The position numbers were made by a program, and so were the translations under genes. This document shows, piece by piece, positions 10,413 through 20,435 of a stretch of 39,974 nucleotides of DNA (positions are counted from its first letter, which is position 1; each line of letters opens with the position of its first letter). Origin of the DNA: Seminavis robusta (Eukaryota; Bacillariophyta; Bacillariophyceae; Naviculales; Naviculaceae); assembly GCA_903772945.1 (NCBI GenBank), contig CAICTM010001009.1, forward strand, positions 1-39,974, given 5' to 3'. The notes below the pieces were generated by a model. That model saw only the letters and a list, made by a program, of their open reading frames with translations. It was not told the DNA's origin and did no database searches.

Positions 10413-11190
10413 TGCAGTGGTCGTACGAACAGACAATAGCCGCCAAGGTTCAAGCATCGGTCAACGCTCAGATAAAGGGGAGAGAGAAAAGAAAACTTGC
10501 TTCGATGGCAGGAATTCAATCACTCATGCACGAGTTCCGGGCCCCACCGAGATTTGCATCACCTGACAACGCACCAGCAGCTCTCGGTTTCGCACACCCA
10601 CAAACAAAACAAGAATGAAAAACACATGACAAAAGTAACGGGGATAGAAGATGATACTGTATCTTTAAAGACTTCAAGCACGCCTTTGATAATACTGTTT
10701 GGTCGCGGAGCATTGTAGAACGATGCGGCCAAACCTTTGTCTTGTATGGATGTCGCTGCTTAGAGTGGAATTTTGGCACAACGTGCTATCACGAAGCTCT
10801 CCGCTCCTCCCCATACTAGCTAGTACTGGTATATGTACCGGTGGGAACGCAGACAATGATCTCGTTTCCACCGGCAGTTCTCTCCCACAGCCAGCGCAGG
10901 TGCGAGAGCGACCATGAATAAGGCATAAACTTAGAAAATGCACCGTACTTGAGGCCCTGGTGAAAGGTCATCTGCAATTAGCCCCACCACCTGCACTGTT
11001 GGCTAGCTAGCTACATTGTAGAGCAAGGGTGATTCTTTTTAAAATTCTTCCACAATATCTTTGATGCTTTGCAAGCTCCTTCAAGCTCAAAGCTCCGACT
11101 CAAAGGGCTGTTGAAGCCTTGCTGTGACTCGTCACTCGACTTGCCGCCACAGCAACATGCAAGCTGGCTTGATTGCTATTGGATTGAGCT
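10413..11190. other. Gene-poor spacer
   Basis: This 778-bp stretch follows the GDSL gene and precedes the tRNA. Only short, low-quality ORFs are present. GTACCGG and CTAGCTAG motifs recur at about 10815-10840 and 11000-11012. Confidence 0.5.
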
Positions 11191-11263
11191 GCTCCATTAG
11201 CTCAGTAGGTAGAGCACACGACTTTTAATCGTGTGGCCGTGGGTTCAAGCCCCACATGGAGTA
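11191..11263 (+). tRNA. tRNA-Lys (anticodon TTT)
   Basis: The full cloverleaf can be folded by hand. The acceptor stem is GCTCCAT/ATGGAGT with a G-U closing pair, the D stem GCTC/GAGC, the anticodon stem CACGA/TCGTG around loop CTTTTAA, and the T stem GTGGG/CCCAC around TTCAAGC. The discriminator is A. Anticodon TTT reads AAA/AAG lysine codons. The internal A box (TAGCTCAGTAGG) and B box (GGGTTCAAGCC) of a pol III gene are both present. No intron. Confidence 0.95.
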
Positions 11264-12935
11264 CTGGAACCTTTACCCCTTCCATTTTCCTCCTCAGCTG
11301 AGCAGTCGTAGAATCCCGTAGCAAAAACTGTTGGTTGATGTGTCCGGCCAGCTTACTCGTCCAGCTTTATGCAGACTTCAGAAGTTGCGGTGGTCGGGTT
11401 GCGACTTCGATGGGGTCGTTTTGCCTCCGGATTCTGTTGCAAGGGCGATGAAGGTTCATTGCTTTTGCTTCAGCCACCCTCTTCCTCCTCACAATTCACT
11501 GGCTCGATCCTCGTTGCCAAAGTAACTCTGTGTTTGGAGATGAGGAGAGCGGATGGGTGGGAGTACCGGGGTGACTGTTTCCCTTCCAATGTTATTGGAT
11601 TTTCTGCTTCCTAGTAGACTGCCCAGCTCAGAGCTGGAAGGCGCCTACGAATGGATATGAATCGATACAGTATATGTATACCGACAGCTACCCCTTGTTT
11701 TTGGCTACTAGCTTGTATCAAGGCCAATTCTGCCAAGTGATAAGTGATACATAGATAGGAGTGGTTGAAGGAAGTCCTGGTGTTGTCAACACGATCGCTT
11801 TTAGGGTAGGCTTTACGACACCATGTTGCCTACAGGTAATTGCTGACAGACTCGATCAAATTTGAAACAGCACCGCTGCAAATATGTCCATTCATCGTTA
11901 CGGAATCACTCCGCACTTCTCTTGTTTTATATCAGGTTTGCTTGCACCAGCTGTTTTCGCCAGCCAACAAACATCTTGATAACAACTATCGCATGGGCTT
12001 CAAGCATTGGTTCTGCCCGAAAGGTCAGCACTGTACGTACTCATCTCGGACGAGAAATAATGAGCTTCATGCAGTAGCCTTCCCGAAGTGCCACGCACAA
12101 CGATATGATACACCATAAAACACAATTCATTGTCAACGGAGCCACTACGACAAAGAGAACCACCCCCAACCAGTAATCCAAGAAGGAGATCGCAGAAACA
12201 AGGACGACCCAAGAATGGTCCAAAATAGCGCTGATTGCGTGGACGGTCATTGCCACAATTATTTGTTGCTTCTAAAGTTGGTTGGGTTTCCGTTCTTGGC
12301 CTGCTGGCTGCTTTGAAATTTGTGAGGTTTCAGTTGTGATTGTCCCCTCGATTTCGTGCAACAGCAACCGATCGGCACATCGGCAGATTCACGGTGCAGC
12401 TTTGGGCTTCGAATGGTGATGGTGGCTCCAAGCAAAGATTTGGCTGGATGGATGGTTTTACCGTGGGCTTCCCGTGGTTGCAGCAGGGTCCGGCACCGAA
12501 CACCTTGAACCGTGCTTGGGATTCCCTCAATGATTTAAGCTAATGTTTCCGTCTAACAGTTTACCATCGTACTGTACGAGCGCATCGTGCATATCAATCT
12601 GCCGCGATTGCCCTCCAAAACGAAGGCGACAGGTCCGGATGCAATCGCGCCTTTGGAGCGGTACCAGTACCTACTCGTACCTTTACTGTACCAACACATT
12701 CAACTCTTTATTAACGCCCTGTTTCCGCATACCGGTACATGTACCATGGTACGAGTACCGGCGCCCAAGCACTCAGGAGCACGTACAACGTAATACAGCT
12801 CTCGCTGGTGTTCTTGGCATTGTGAGAATGGATCCACTCTTCGTAACATATACTTTATATACATATAGTTCATGGTCTCCCTCAACGGAGCAGAGGGACT
12901 ATATCTAGGAGAGCATCTTTTCCGACTATGGTAGG
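11264..12935. other. Long gene-poor region
   Basis: About 1.7 kb without a gene I can support. Open frames are short, lack homology I recognise and overlap in opposing frames. GTAC-rich palindromic motifs cluster at 12658-12770, including ATGTACCATGGTAC. Confidence 0.5.
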
Positions 12936-13271
12936 TTACTTGAAGAAATCCAAATCAGGATTCGCTCGATTCGGCACAACAGCAACAGTCGGAATTGCCG
13001 ATGTTTTCGAATCTTTCTTCTTGAGGGCAACAGTAGCACCGCCGCCACCGATACCGATGCCACTTAATATGGTTGTGTTTGCCTTGTATTTTGGCCGAGC
13101 TGGTGCCGAGTTTGATGTCGATTGTGGTGTGTTGCTACTGGAATCTGAAGAGGTCCACATATTGTTTTTGGCCCTTTCAACGGCGCCGTGGCCAGGCGCC
13201 TTGTGTTTCAAAGGCGTCTCATTAGCGTGGGGGACGCGCTTCGGCTTTCCTGTTTTCTTCTTCGGGGGCAT
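12936..13271 (-). CDS. Small basic hypothetical protein
   Basis: This 111-aa frame starts at an ATG in context AACA-ATGC and encodes MPPKKKTGKPKRVPHANETP, a strongly basic, nuclear-signal-like N-terminus. A Ser/Thr/Pro-rich middle follows, then a Gly run and the C-terminal NPDLDFFK. It looks intrinsically disordered and has no domain I recognise. The reverse strand is open here too, but its frame is a hydrophobic mirror typical of an antisense shadow. It may be a real small nuclear or nucleolar protein, or the first exon of a longer gene, since AA|GTAACC at the stop could be a weak donor. Confidence 0.45.
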   Translation of the reverse strand: MPPKKKTGKPKRVPHANETPLKHKAPGHGAVERAKNNMWTSSDSSSNTPQSTSNSAPARPKYKANTTILSGIGIGGGGATVALKKKDSKTSAIPTVAVVPNRANPDLDFFK

Positions 13272-13660
13272 TGTTTCTTTGTTGATGTTTTTGCAATAAG
13301 CTGTAGTTGTGTTGTTGTTGTGGCGGTGGTGGTGGGGGTGTGGCTGCCAATAAAGGCTTTTCGCGAACGGCGGTCTTACGGCGTACTCGAATCGACGCGA
13401 ATCGAATCGAATCGAATCGAATCGAATCGAATGATCAAATCGAATCTATCGTGACGACGAAGGTTCAAAGAGCGTCAATCGTGCGTGCGTGAAGATGGCG
13501 CGAAAAGGAAAGTCTCGGACTGCGTTTTTTAGTTAGTACGGTAACCGTAGGCTATCGTACAGTACCGTACGCACCGTACAGGAGCCGGTACCACTGTGGC
13601 GCGATTATGCTGGCACCAAAGAACACTCAGATCTGAGCGCAAGCAGCTGCTTGCTCGACC
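13272..13660. other. Spacer with GTAC-rich palindromes
   Basis: This is the region between the small basic gene and the GPCR. It contains the pentanucleotide repeat listed separately and dense GTACCGTAC-type motifs at 13537-13595. Confidence 0.5.
13398..13432 (+). repeat. (CGAAT)n microsatellite
   Basis: About seven tandem copies of a CGAAT pentamer lie in non-coding DNA between two genes. Confidence 0.9.
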
Positions 13661-16396
13661 ATGTGCTCTCAACCTGAAGCCATTTCGGCCAGAAGCGCGG
13701 TGACTGGTACTGGTACCATGGTACTGGTAGAGTGCTCGAGCATACACGTGCATGTAGTACGCGACTGCACCACAACACCGCTGGTATTTCTGTTCTCTTT
13801 TCCTTTTGTTGCTGGTGCATGTACACCCAGACTAGACTGCCAGAGTAATAAGTATATATCCATCGCCATGCCCATCTCTTCCTCCAACACCGCCTCCCCT
13901 TTGAGGGTGGTTGCCCAAAGGTCAGGATCAGAAGTGCTGGAACTCCAGGATCCAAACAACAATGAGACGTTTCGAAATGTACACATGGTCAGCATGCAAA
14001 CCATCGCTATTTCGTCGGCGGATGTTCCCAGGATCGACCAGTTATCCTACGAGTTTGCCGGATTCATGGCATTGAGGCATCTGAATCAAAGGAACTCTTC
14101 CATTGTGTCAGACCTAGCAGAAAGAATGAAAGGATGCGACATCAAGTTCACCTACGAGATGTCCAATACACAACGCAATCAATTGGTGGCTCTCAAGACA
14201 GTACAAGAAGTGGCCACTCGACCGGACATGCAGCTTGGTGGCACTTTTTCCAGGGAACAAGCAAGACCTGCGGCCATTATCGGTGCATCCAGTAGTGAAC
14301 TTTCCCTGGCTATAGCCAATTTGGCAGGGATATACCAGATACCCCAAATCTCTGGATTGTCTTCAGCTCCCGTTCTGGATGACAAGTCAAGAGCGCCATA
14401 TTTTTCAAGGACATATCCCACAAACCAGGCTGATGCAGATGCTCTCATGATATACTTGAAGTCTTTAGGTGTCTCTCATTTCGGGTCCATTTACAGCCGC
14501 GAAACTTATGGAGACTCGTTTGGCGAGGCATTGTCTGTCGCTGCCGCAAAACATGGACTCGTTAATTATTTCACAAGCTATGAGATATGGGGTGATCAGG
14601 TGATGCATACGATGTTGGAAGGCCTGCAGTATCTCAAGTCCACACAAGTCAGATACATTTTTGCCATTGTTTATAACCATCCTTTAAGCATGGAGTTCCT
14701 GCGGGAGGCAAACAAACTTGGAATCATCGGACACCCAGGCTACACATGGTTTCTGAGTGACAGTGCATCCTTTCTGACCACTAAAAATTTCCATCGGGAA
14801 CTGGCAATAGATGCAGATGTTGCCAGAGCCATTAATGGAGTAGGAGTCTTACTTCCTGGAAACACTGTCCATCACAGGCTTCGAGAGACCCTTTTACATG
14901 ACTATCAAAACCAGCAGCTCCAAGAAGAATTTGTAGCAGAACACCAACTTGAGTTGCTTCCTCTTTTTGACGACTTCAATTTTTCCAGTACATCGCTTCT
15001 TCCTTCAATCTACACTGGAATGGTATACGATGCCGTCGTGACTGTTGGGTTGGCAGCTTGCGAGCAATCAGACCGGTTCTTCTCCCCAGACAGTTTGTTA
15101 GAGTCCATCCGAAAGCAAGAATTTGAAGGAGCAACTGGCCATGTCGCTTACAACAATGTCACTGGGACCAGAGATATCCTAGGACTTCAATACAAAATCA
15201 CCAATGTGGTTCTTGCAAACGACAGCCAACAGCTCACTCCGGAGGATATCAATTTCATTGTCTCAACTCCAGTGGCAATTGAGTTTCCTTCCAAGGTAGT
15301 TGACCTTGGTGTGGGGCCTTTCATTTACACTGATTACACAACATCTGCTCCCCCGGCACTGCCCCTTCTCGAAGTGGATTTGAAACTAATCCCTAAAGGG
15401 ATCCAGGGCTTTGGTTGGGGACTCATGGCAGTCATCCTCTTTCTCTGTGCAGGCTGCATTGCCTTTGCCCTATATTACCGCAGAAAGCGAGCTCTTGCTG
15501 CAGCCCAACCTGCATTTCTGGTAATGATTGCCAGTGGATGTGTATTCATGGCTGCTGCCATTCTTCCGATGTCCCTTCAAGAGCCCATTGAGGAATTCAG
15601 ACTGGACACTGCTTGTGTGTCCCAGTTATATTTGGTTTGCATAGGGTTCTGCATTTCCTTTTCGGCCCTGTTCTGCAAGCTGCACCGAATCAATAGGCTA
15701 CATGAAGGAGCAAGACAATTCAGAAGGGTTCAAATTGAAGTCAAAGACGTCTTGTATCCGCTCGCCATTATGGTGATACTGAATCTGATTGTTCTCGTTA
15801 CCTGGACATTTGTTGACCCATTGAGATGGAATCGTCGTGAACCAGAGTTCTCTAGAGATGCATTCAATAGAATCATCTCTACCTATGCTACCTGTACCAG
15901 CAGCAATGGAACCTCAGGGGCAGTCTTTGGTTCTTTCCTGTTTGCCATTAATTTTGTGGCACTGATATTGGCCAACTGGGAAAGCTACAAGGGTAGAGGT
16001 TTGCCTACAGAGTACAATGAAACGAAAAGGATATCACTTTCTATGTTTTCCCTCATTGAAGCTGCTGCAATTGGAATTCCCATCCTGTTGGCAGCTCAAG
16101 ACAATCCAACTGGCTTGTTTCTTGTCAAGGCAATCTTGATCTTTTTCATTTGCCTGGCAGTTTTGGTCCCCATGTTCCTGCCTCTTTGGAATATTCAGAC
16201 AGGCCGCGAATCTGCCACACGTTCAGTCGTTTCTGCAAGCAGTAACCAATTCAGGAAAGTAGTTGTGATGGGTCGAGAGACAAAAAGTACAGCAACGCAG
16301 CAAAATCGGTTCACATCGGCCAACAACGCATCTGACAGGAGCAAGGGTTTGAGGAAGACAGACCCAGAATGGAGCGATGATTTTTACCATGGCTAG
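13661..16396 (+). CDS. Class C G-protein-coupled receptor (GABA-B-like)
   Basis: This 911-aa, apparently intronless gene encodes a plasma-membrane receptor with an extracellular periplasmic-binding-protein-like (ANF receptor) domain at about residues 95-500. That domain carries typical stretches such as IIGASSSELSLAIANL and YFSRTYPTNQADADAL. Seven membrane segments follow at about 582-606, 616-638, 649-673, 693-717, 753-776, 790-812 and 818-845, then a short Ser/Lys-rich tail. There is no Cys-rich linker, as in GABA-B rather than glutamate receptors. The ligand is unknown, probably a small amino-acid-like molecule. The start is uncertain: ATG 13661 gives a hydrophobic, signal-like stretch at residues 41-55, ATG 13718 sits inside a repeated GTACCATGGTAC motif, and ATG 13868 would lose the signal. 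Confidence 0.87.
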   Translation: MCSQPEAISARSAVTGTGTMVLVECSSIHVHVVRDCTTTPLVFLFSFPFVAGACTPRLDCQSNKYISIAMPISSSNTASPLRVVAQRSGSEVLELQDPNNNETFRNVHMVSMQTIAISSADVPRIDQLSYEFAGFMALRHLNQRNSSIVSDLAERMKGCDIKFTYEMSNTQRNQLVALKTVQEVATRPDMQLGGTFSREQARPAAIIGASSSELSLAIANLAGIYQIPQISGLSSAPVLDDKSRAPYFSRTYPTNQADADALMIYLKSLGVSHFGSIYSRETYGDSFGEALSVAAAKHGLVNYFTSYEIWGDQVMHTMLEGLQYLKSTQVRYIFAIVYNHPLSMEFLREANKLGIIGHPGYTWFLSDSASFLTTKNFHRELAIDADVARAINGVGVLLPGNTVHHRLRETLLHDYQNQQLQEEFVAEHQLELLPLFDDFNFSSTSLLPSIYTGMVYDAVVTVGLAACEQSDRFFSPDSLLESIRKQEFEGATGHVAYNNVTGTRDILGLQYKITNVVLANDSQQLTPEDINFIVSTPVAIEFPSKVVDLGVGPFIYTDYTTSAPPALPLLEVDLKLIPKGIQGFGWGLMAVILFLCAGCIAFALYYRRKRALAAAQPAFLVMIASGCVFMAAAILPMSLQEPIEEFRLDTACVSQLYLVCIGFCISFSALFCKLHRINRLHEGARQFRRVQIEVKDVLYPLAIMVILNLIVLVTWTFVDPLRWNRREPEFSRDAFNRIISTYATCTSSNGTSGAVFGSFLFAINFVALILANWESYKGRGLPTEYNETKRISLSMFSLIEAAAIGIPILLAAQDNPTGLFLVKAILIFFICLAVLVPMFLPLWNIQTGRESATRSVVSASSNQFRKVVVMGRETKSTATQQNRFTSANNASDRSKGLRKTDPEWSDDFYHG

Positions 16397-17048
16397 CGAG
16401 ATGTACTAGCGTTTTACTGCTACATACATGTTACTAGTAGCTAGTAGCATTGTTGTATGGTACTGAAAGTTGTTCCAAGCCAGCAGGAGCTCGAGGTTTG
16501 GTCGTTTCATTGTTTTACTGCTTCGCTGCTTTATTAGTTCCGGTGTGTCACGGTCCACGTTCCACAATGGCCTTTGGTGAAGAAGCAGCAATCCGCAACC
16601 ATCAATGCTGTTCTCCAACGGCTCTCCCAGCTTTTGGCTCACAAGTGGTCCAAGCCCTACTCTGTGGTTCGCTCTTTCATCTCGGCCAGGTTGAGCATAG
16701 CTCTTGCCCGTGCCACGACAATGTGTTTGAGAGGCTCCCGTGTCTCAGCTCTCAAGGTTTCCAAGCGTTGGGATGACTGTGGTGCCCTCGCTCTCTTCCG
16801 CTAGTCTTGCTCCTTTGCTCCTCCCTGCACTCCTGCCTTCATCCCTTTCCTTGGTTTCCATGTTGTCCTGCTTGCGCACTTGATTGCCTGCCATGCGTTC
16901 CTGCGTCGTGCCCTCCCCTTGAGCTCTGTCTCCATCCTCATCCTAGCTCTCTCTAATCCATCGTAAACCCGACTTTTCCCCGCAACCATCAACACACAAC
17001 AGAGTACAACACAGCTTCCCTTGCTGGAAATAAATCGGTTGGAAGACA
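16397..17048. other. Intergenic spacer
   Basis: This 652-bp stretch contains only short overlapping frames without recognisable features. CTAGTAGCTAGTAGC repeats occur just after the GPCR stop. Confidence 0.5.
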
Positions 17049-17621
17049 ATGGACATGGCGTCCAAGGCAGACGGCGGCAACACGCCTGTGAAAGGCAAGA
17101 AGAACGCCTTGGAGAAGGAAGGTGCAAGCATCGTCCTTTCCAACAAGAAGCAGAAATCTGAAGAAGCTGTTGCAATGGGGCCAGGGGAAAGTGATAGGGC
17201 ACCTGAAGCAGAGCCAGCGGCCAGCATGTCGGATGCACCTGCTGCCGCTACGGTCCTCTCTTCGGAAGAAATCATGAAGATGTTTGAAGCGCAGTCTCTG
17301 GCAAACGAGGCATTGAAGGCGGACATGAAGGCATTGGAGGCCGGAACCAAGGCATTGGAGGCACGCCTGGATGGAATCGCTGGAGCAATGGAGCCTGCAA
17401 CGGAGTACGCTCTTTTTGAGACTGCCATCTATGAGTTTGTGGAAGCCAAACACCTGCAGGAGAGGAAGAAAATCAAGTATCAGGTATCCCGACTTTGCAG
17501 CTGGATCCTTTACAATCTGTTTGGTGAACAAAAACCGGATCCTCCTGCTGTTCCGAGCATTCGCAGCGAGCAGGAAGTGCTGACGTTTCTACTAGCCGCA
17601 ATGGCGGGGATTAGCGCTTAG
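17049..17621 (+). CDS. Coiled-coil hypothetical protein (possibly the 5' part of a broken gene)
   Basis: This 190-aa frame starts at ATG 17049. It has a Lys-rich disordered N-terminus, an Ala/Glu-rich segment, and a coiled coil at about residues 75-115 with repeated KALEA units. A helical, Trp-containing region follows that includes LCSWILYNLFG. I do not recognise a named domain. The reverse strand has long overlapping frames of 145-180 aa, but their Ala/Ser-rich, start-poor translations look like antisense shadows of this charged protein. A second frame opens seven bases before the stop and continues in similar style (next entry), so the product may have been longer originally. Confidence 0.5.
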   Translation: MDMASKADGGNTPVKGKKNALEKEGASIVLSNKKQKSEEAVAMGPGESDRAPEAEPAASMSDAPAAATVLSSEEIMKMFEAQSLANEALKADMKALEAGTKALEARLDGIAGAMEPATEYALFETAIYEFVEAKHLQERKKIKYQVSRLCSWILYNLFGEQKPDPPAVPSIRSEQEVLTFLLAAMAGISA

Positions 17622-17977
17622 TCGCGGATCCTCTCTACCTCTTGCGTTGGTCTTCGGAGGAACGCCATACGACAATTCACAATGGGAATCTCCTTGTAAG
17701 TTTGTTCGTGCCGAACGAGGAGACTACCAGGAAATTTACGTTGAAGAAAGAACGTATTGTGCAAAGTTGGGGAGAGATTAGAGTCGAAGCTAAGGCATAC
17801 GTGCAGATGGGAGGGAAGCCAGCCACGGTTAAAGATGCAATCCAGGACATTGTTGCTTCTATCCCTGAAGGCGTTGACCATATCAAAGCCAGCATTGCTT
17901 TCGTCGAAAAAGGAATTGATGAGCTCAAAATGAAACTTGTACTGAACGCGATCCAGCCTCCCTCGACTGCAGATTGA
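17615..17977 (+). other. Out-of-frame continuation of the coiled-coil gene
   Basis: This frame opens after TAG 17612-17614, overlaps the end of the preceding ORF in a different frame, and lacks its own ATG near the start. It encodes about 120 aa, including NEETTRKFTLKKERIVQSW and an amphipathic KASIAFVEKGIDELKMKL helix. No good GT-AG intron joins the two frames in the short overlap. A one-base indel near 17615-17640 is the simplest explanation: either a pseudogene or an assembly error. Confidence 0.4.
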
Positions 17978-18504
17978 ACTAACATAAACTAAACCATGGG
18001 GGGAAAACGAAGACAAGGGACATCCACGGGTGCTTGGTAAAGAGTATTATGATTATGAATTGACAACCACACTTGCTGGCTAGTTACGACCACACTTGCT
18101 AGCAAGTGCTACCGGTACCATACCTCTAATAGCAGTCCTCCAGCTTGTTACAGTACAACCACAAGTCAACCCAACGGTACTAGTATGTCACTCCACGATG
18201 GCACATGGGTGTGCTGCACCTTCGGACTGTTTTGCCAATTCTCCCTTATTCTCCCTTATCCTCCCTTAAATTTTACAACAATCTCTTACTTTCAAACTAA
18301 AAAGCTTAATTTTCACTCAAAAGTCTTACTTTCAAACTAAAAATCTTACTTTCAAACTAAATATCTTAATTTTCACTCAAAACCGAAGAATGAACGTCCC
18401 CAATCCATCAGGCCCCTCATAGTTCCCTCTAACCGCGCAGTAAAAAGGAGCGCTCATCATACCGGCACAGTACTAGTACTAGTACCGCTGTTGTTGTCAC
18501 GAAG
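17978..18504. other. Intergenic region with short tandem repeats
   Basis: This region contains CTCCCTTAT repeats at 18240-18270, the repeat listed next, and ACTAGTACTAGTACC palindromes directly upstream of the oxygenase ATG. No gene seen. Confidence 0.6.
18281..18384 (+). repeat. Two-module tandem repeat
   Basis: Module 1 (CTTACTTTCAAACTAAA) and module 2 (CTTAATTTTCACTCAAAA) alternate in the order 1-2-1-1-2. The modules resemble each other and probably arose from one unit. Confidence 0.85.
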
Positions 18505-19749
18505 ATGGCCGTTCTGCATCGCTACTTGTCGTTTTATTATCTTGCATTACATGTAGTATTGATAGATTTGTGGCTTGAAGAGGCGTTGTGCTTTGCTGAT
18601 TTGTCCCGATACGACAAGGGTTCGGCAAGGAGCACAACTCGAGTAGCCAAGGCGCCAATAACGCCTTTGAGAGAAAGAACGAATGATGATGCCACAATCT
18701 TTGACTTGGATTATCGCGGTGCCAACGAATTCATCGACGCCCATTATGGTAAAGCAGACTTGGCGTGGCAAAACAAGGACAATTCAGCATCTTACTTTGA
18801 GGCTTCTACATGTGCGAAAGCAGAGCAAGTTTGGAATGCCAGAAAGGGAGTGAGAATCTCAGATGATCAACCACTACAACCTCCCAGCCTTGATGGGAAT
18901 GGTTTCTTCTTGGTACCACACCCGACGCAAGTGAAAGATTTCACAGATTTCTCTCAAGTCCAAGAGGTGTATCTTCCAGAGTTGGAGGCGATATTGCAAG
19001 AACAGTTTGACATTACTTCCGACTCCCATCACGTTTTGTTTTGGAATCCAGTGCTACGCGGACAAGCCATGCAATCATCACAAGACCGAGTGTTTGATGA
19101 AGCCACCCAAACCATCCAAGCATCCGCCATTTCGACCACAGCCAACATGGTTCACATTGATACCGACATTGGTGCCCACGAAACACCCGAAAGCTTTTTG
19201 AAAATCATGTACAAGAATCGTGTCACGACAACGCCAGGCACCCAAGAAGAGCCCTCACTCTCACAACTCACCGATGCTATTGCACACGGTCAACGATTCG
19301 TCATTCTCAATTTTTGGAGAAATGGAGATTCCAACAATCCCATCATTCAAACTATGCCGTTGGGGTTATTTGTGCCACACTATGATCCCAATTCAATGGA
19401 CGCCTTTCCAACGGCACAACCTTGTCGAGACCAGAGCCGTTGGTATTACTATCCCAACATGACCTACCAGGAAACTCTGGTCTTTAAACAGTACGATCGA
19501 GATGCCAGCTATGTGTCGGATATTTGGCACTCGGCGCTCCGAAATCAACAACCACAACAACGAGCTGTGCCTCCGAGGCTTTCCTTTGATATTCGTGCCC
19601 TGGTCGTGTCCAAGACAGAGACTGTGGCGCCGGAACGGGATCGCTACTCTCACCATCGTGTGCGTCCCATCATGGACTTTTCCCAGTCCCAAGTCTTTTG
19701 TCAGGAGCAAGACAAACGACAGACGGAGCGGGATACGACGAAACCATAG
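18505..19749 (+). CDS. CmcJ/AsaB-family putative 2-oxoglutarate/Fe(II) oxygenase
   Basis: This is a 414-aa protein. The family includes the cephalosporin methoxylation subunit CmcJ and fungal AsaB/NvfI-like hydroxylases of natural-product pathways. Recognisable blocks in order are FFLVPHPTQVKDFTDF, MVHIDTD with His217-x-Asp219, FVILNFWRNGD, the Pro-Leu-Gly segment TMPLGLFVPHYD, and RWYYYPNMTYQETLVFKQYD. The last are SDIWHSA with His342, and PPRLSFDIRALVV with the conserved Arg. HxD plus the late His would be the iron triad and the Arg the 2OG contact. Residues 1-30 are hydrophobic and may be a signal or anchor, which is unusual for this mostly cytosolic family. Substrate unknown. Transfer from fungi or bacteria is possible. 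Confidence 0.75.
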   Translation: MAVLHRYLSFYYLALHVVLIDLWLEEALCFADLSRYDKGSARSTTRVAKAPITPLRERTNDDATIFDLDYRGANEFIDAHYGKADLAWQNKDNSASYFEASTCAKAEQVWNARKGVRISDDQPLQPPSLDGNGFFLVPHPTQVKDFTDFSQVQEVYLPELEAILQEQFDITSDSHHVLFWNPVLRGQAMQSSQDRVFDEATQTIQASAISTTANMVHIDTDIGAHETPESFLKIMYKNRVTTTPGTQEEPSLSQLTDAIAHGQRFVILNFWRNGDSNNPIIQTMPLGLFVPHYDPNSMDAFPTAQPCRDQSRWYYYPNMTYQETLVFKQYDRDASYVSDIWHSALRNQQPQQRAVPPRLSFDIRALVVSKTETVAPERDRYSHHRVRPIMDFSQSQVFCQEQDKRQTERDTTKP

Positions 19750-20435
19750 ATGCAAGAGACATGCCGTACTTTGACGGCAGGAGGCTTTGGAGGGGCGTAG
19801 CGAAAGATCACCATGAGCACAAGCTTTTCTATGGCAACCGCACTGAGTGCAGAAAAACTGTGTCCGACCGCAACGCTACGTTTGTTGGCAATTCAACGAG
19901 ATTCATTTGTCTACGGTCTGGTGGGCTGATGGATTCCCTTGACACTCAAAACTTGCTAACACTTGGTACCGGTACAGAATAGCCGTAGAGACCTTGCAAC
20001 ATCTCCATCGGTGATGGTCAAGGAGCTTCGAGGATAGCCGCGCACACCGGCAGTCGAGAAGGTTGGCGGATGCTGTATAGCCCAAATTACCGTCCTAGAG
20101 CTCCCGGTGTTACGGAACTAGAGTGTGTTTCCTTTCCTCTTTCTCTCTATTAATGTGGATGGAAACGCACAGGATAAATGGAAGGCGAAACCGACTGAGC
20201 AGTCGAATTTCATCTTTTCCATCATTCATTCACTACGCGAACCAATCGTTCGATATTCGTTGGGTTGAAACGGTTGGAGCGAGAGTGGTCCACGGCCAAT
20301 ACTTCCACGATGATGCTTCAGCAAAATGAATTCTCACAAAGCCATTCTCTTCACACACCAATAGCCGTACCGGTAGCGCGATTCTTGATATCTCAGCAAG
20401 CTACTTGTAGGCGGGTTCGAAGGAGATTCGTGACC
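19750..20435. promoter_or_regulatory. Spacer and promoter region upstream of U-box copy B
   Basis: This 686-bp stretch holds GTACCGGTAC near 19965 and CCGTACCGGTAGC at 20386. The U-box frame is open upstream to 20265, but the extra residues have no counterpart in copy A, so I treat them as 5' UTR. Confidence 0.45.

Noticed and set aside
12928-13299. 123-aa plus-strand ORF opposite the small basic gene
   Set aside because: It is a hydrophobic mirror of a Lys-rich, well-started minus-strand ORF, and it is not resolvable as a real membrane protein.
17484-17503. Mini-intron (GT...TTGCAG) inside the coiled-coil gene
   Set aside because: It would be only about 20 bases, too short to splice, and the frame is open through it.
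16943-17531. Long minus-strand ORFs of 161-180 aa
   Set aside because: They lie opposite the 17049 coiled-coil gene, and their Ala/Ser/Cys-rich translations fit antisense shadows of a Lys/Glu-rich protein.
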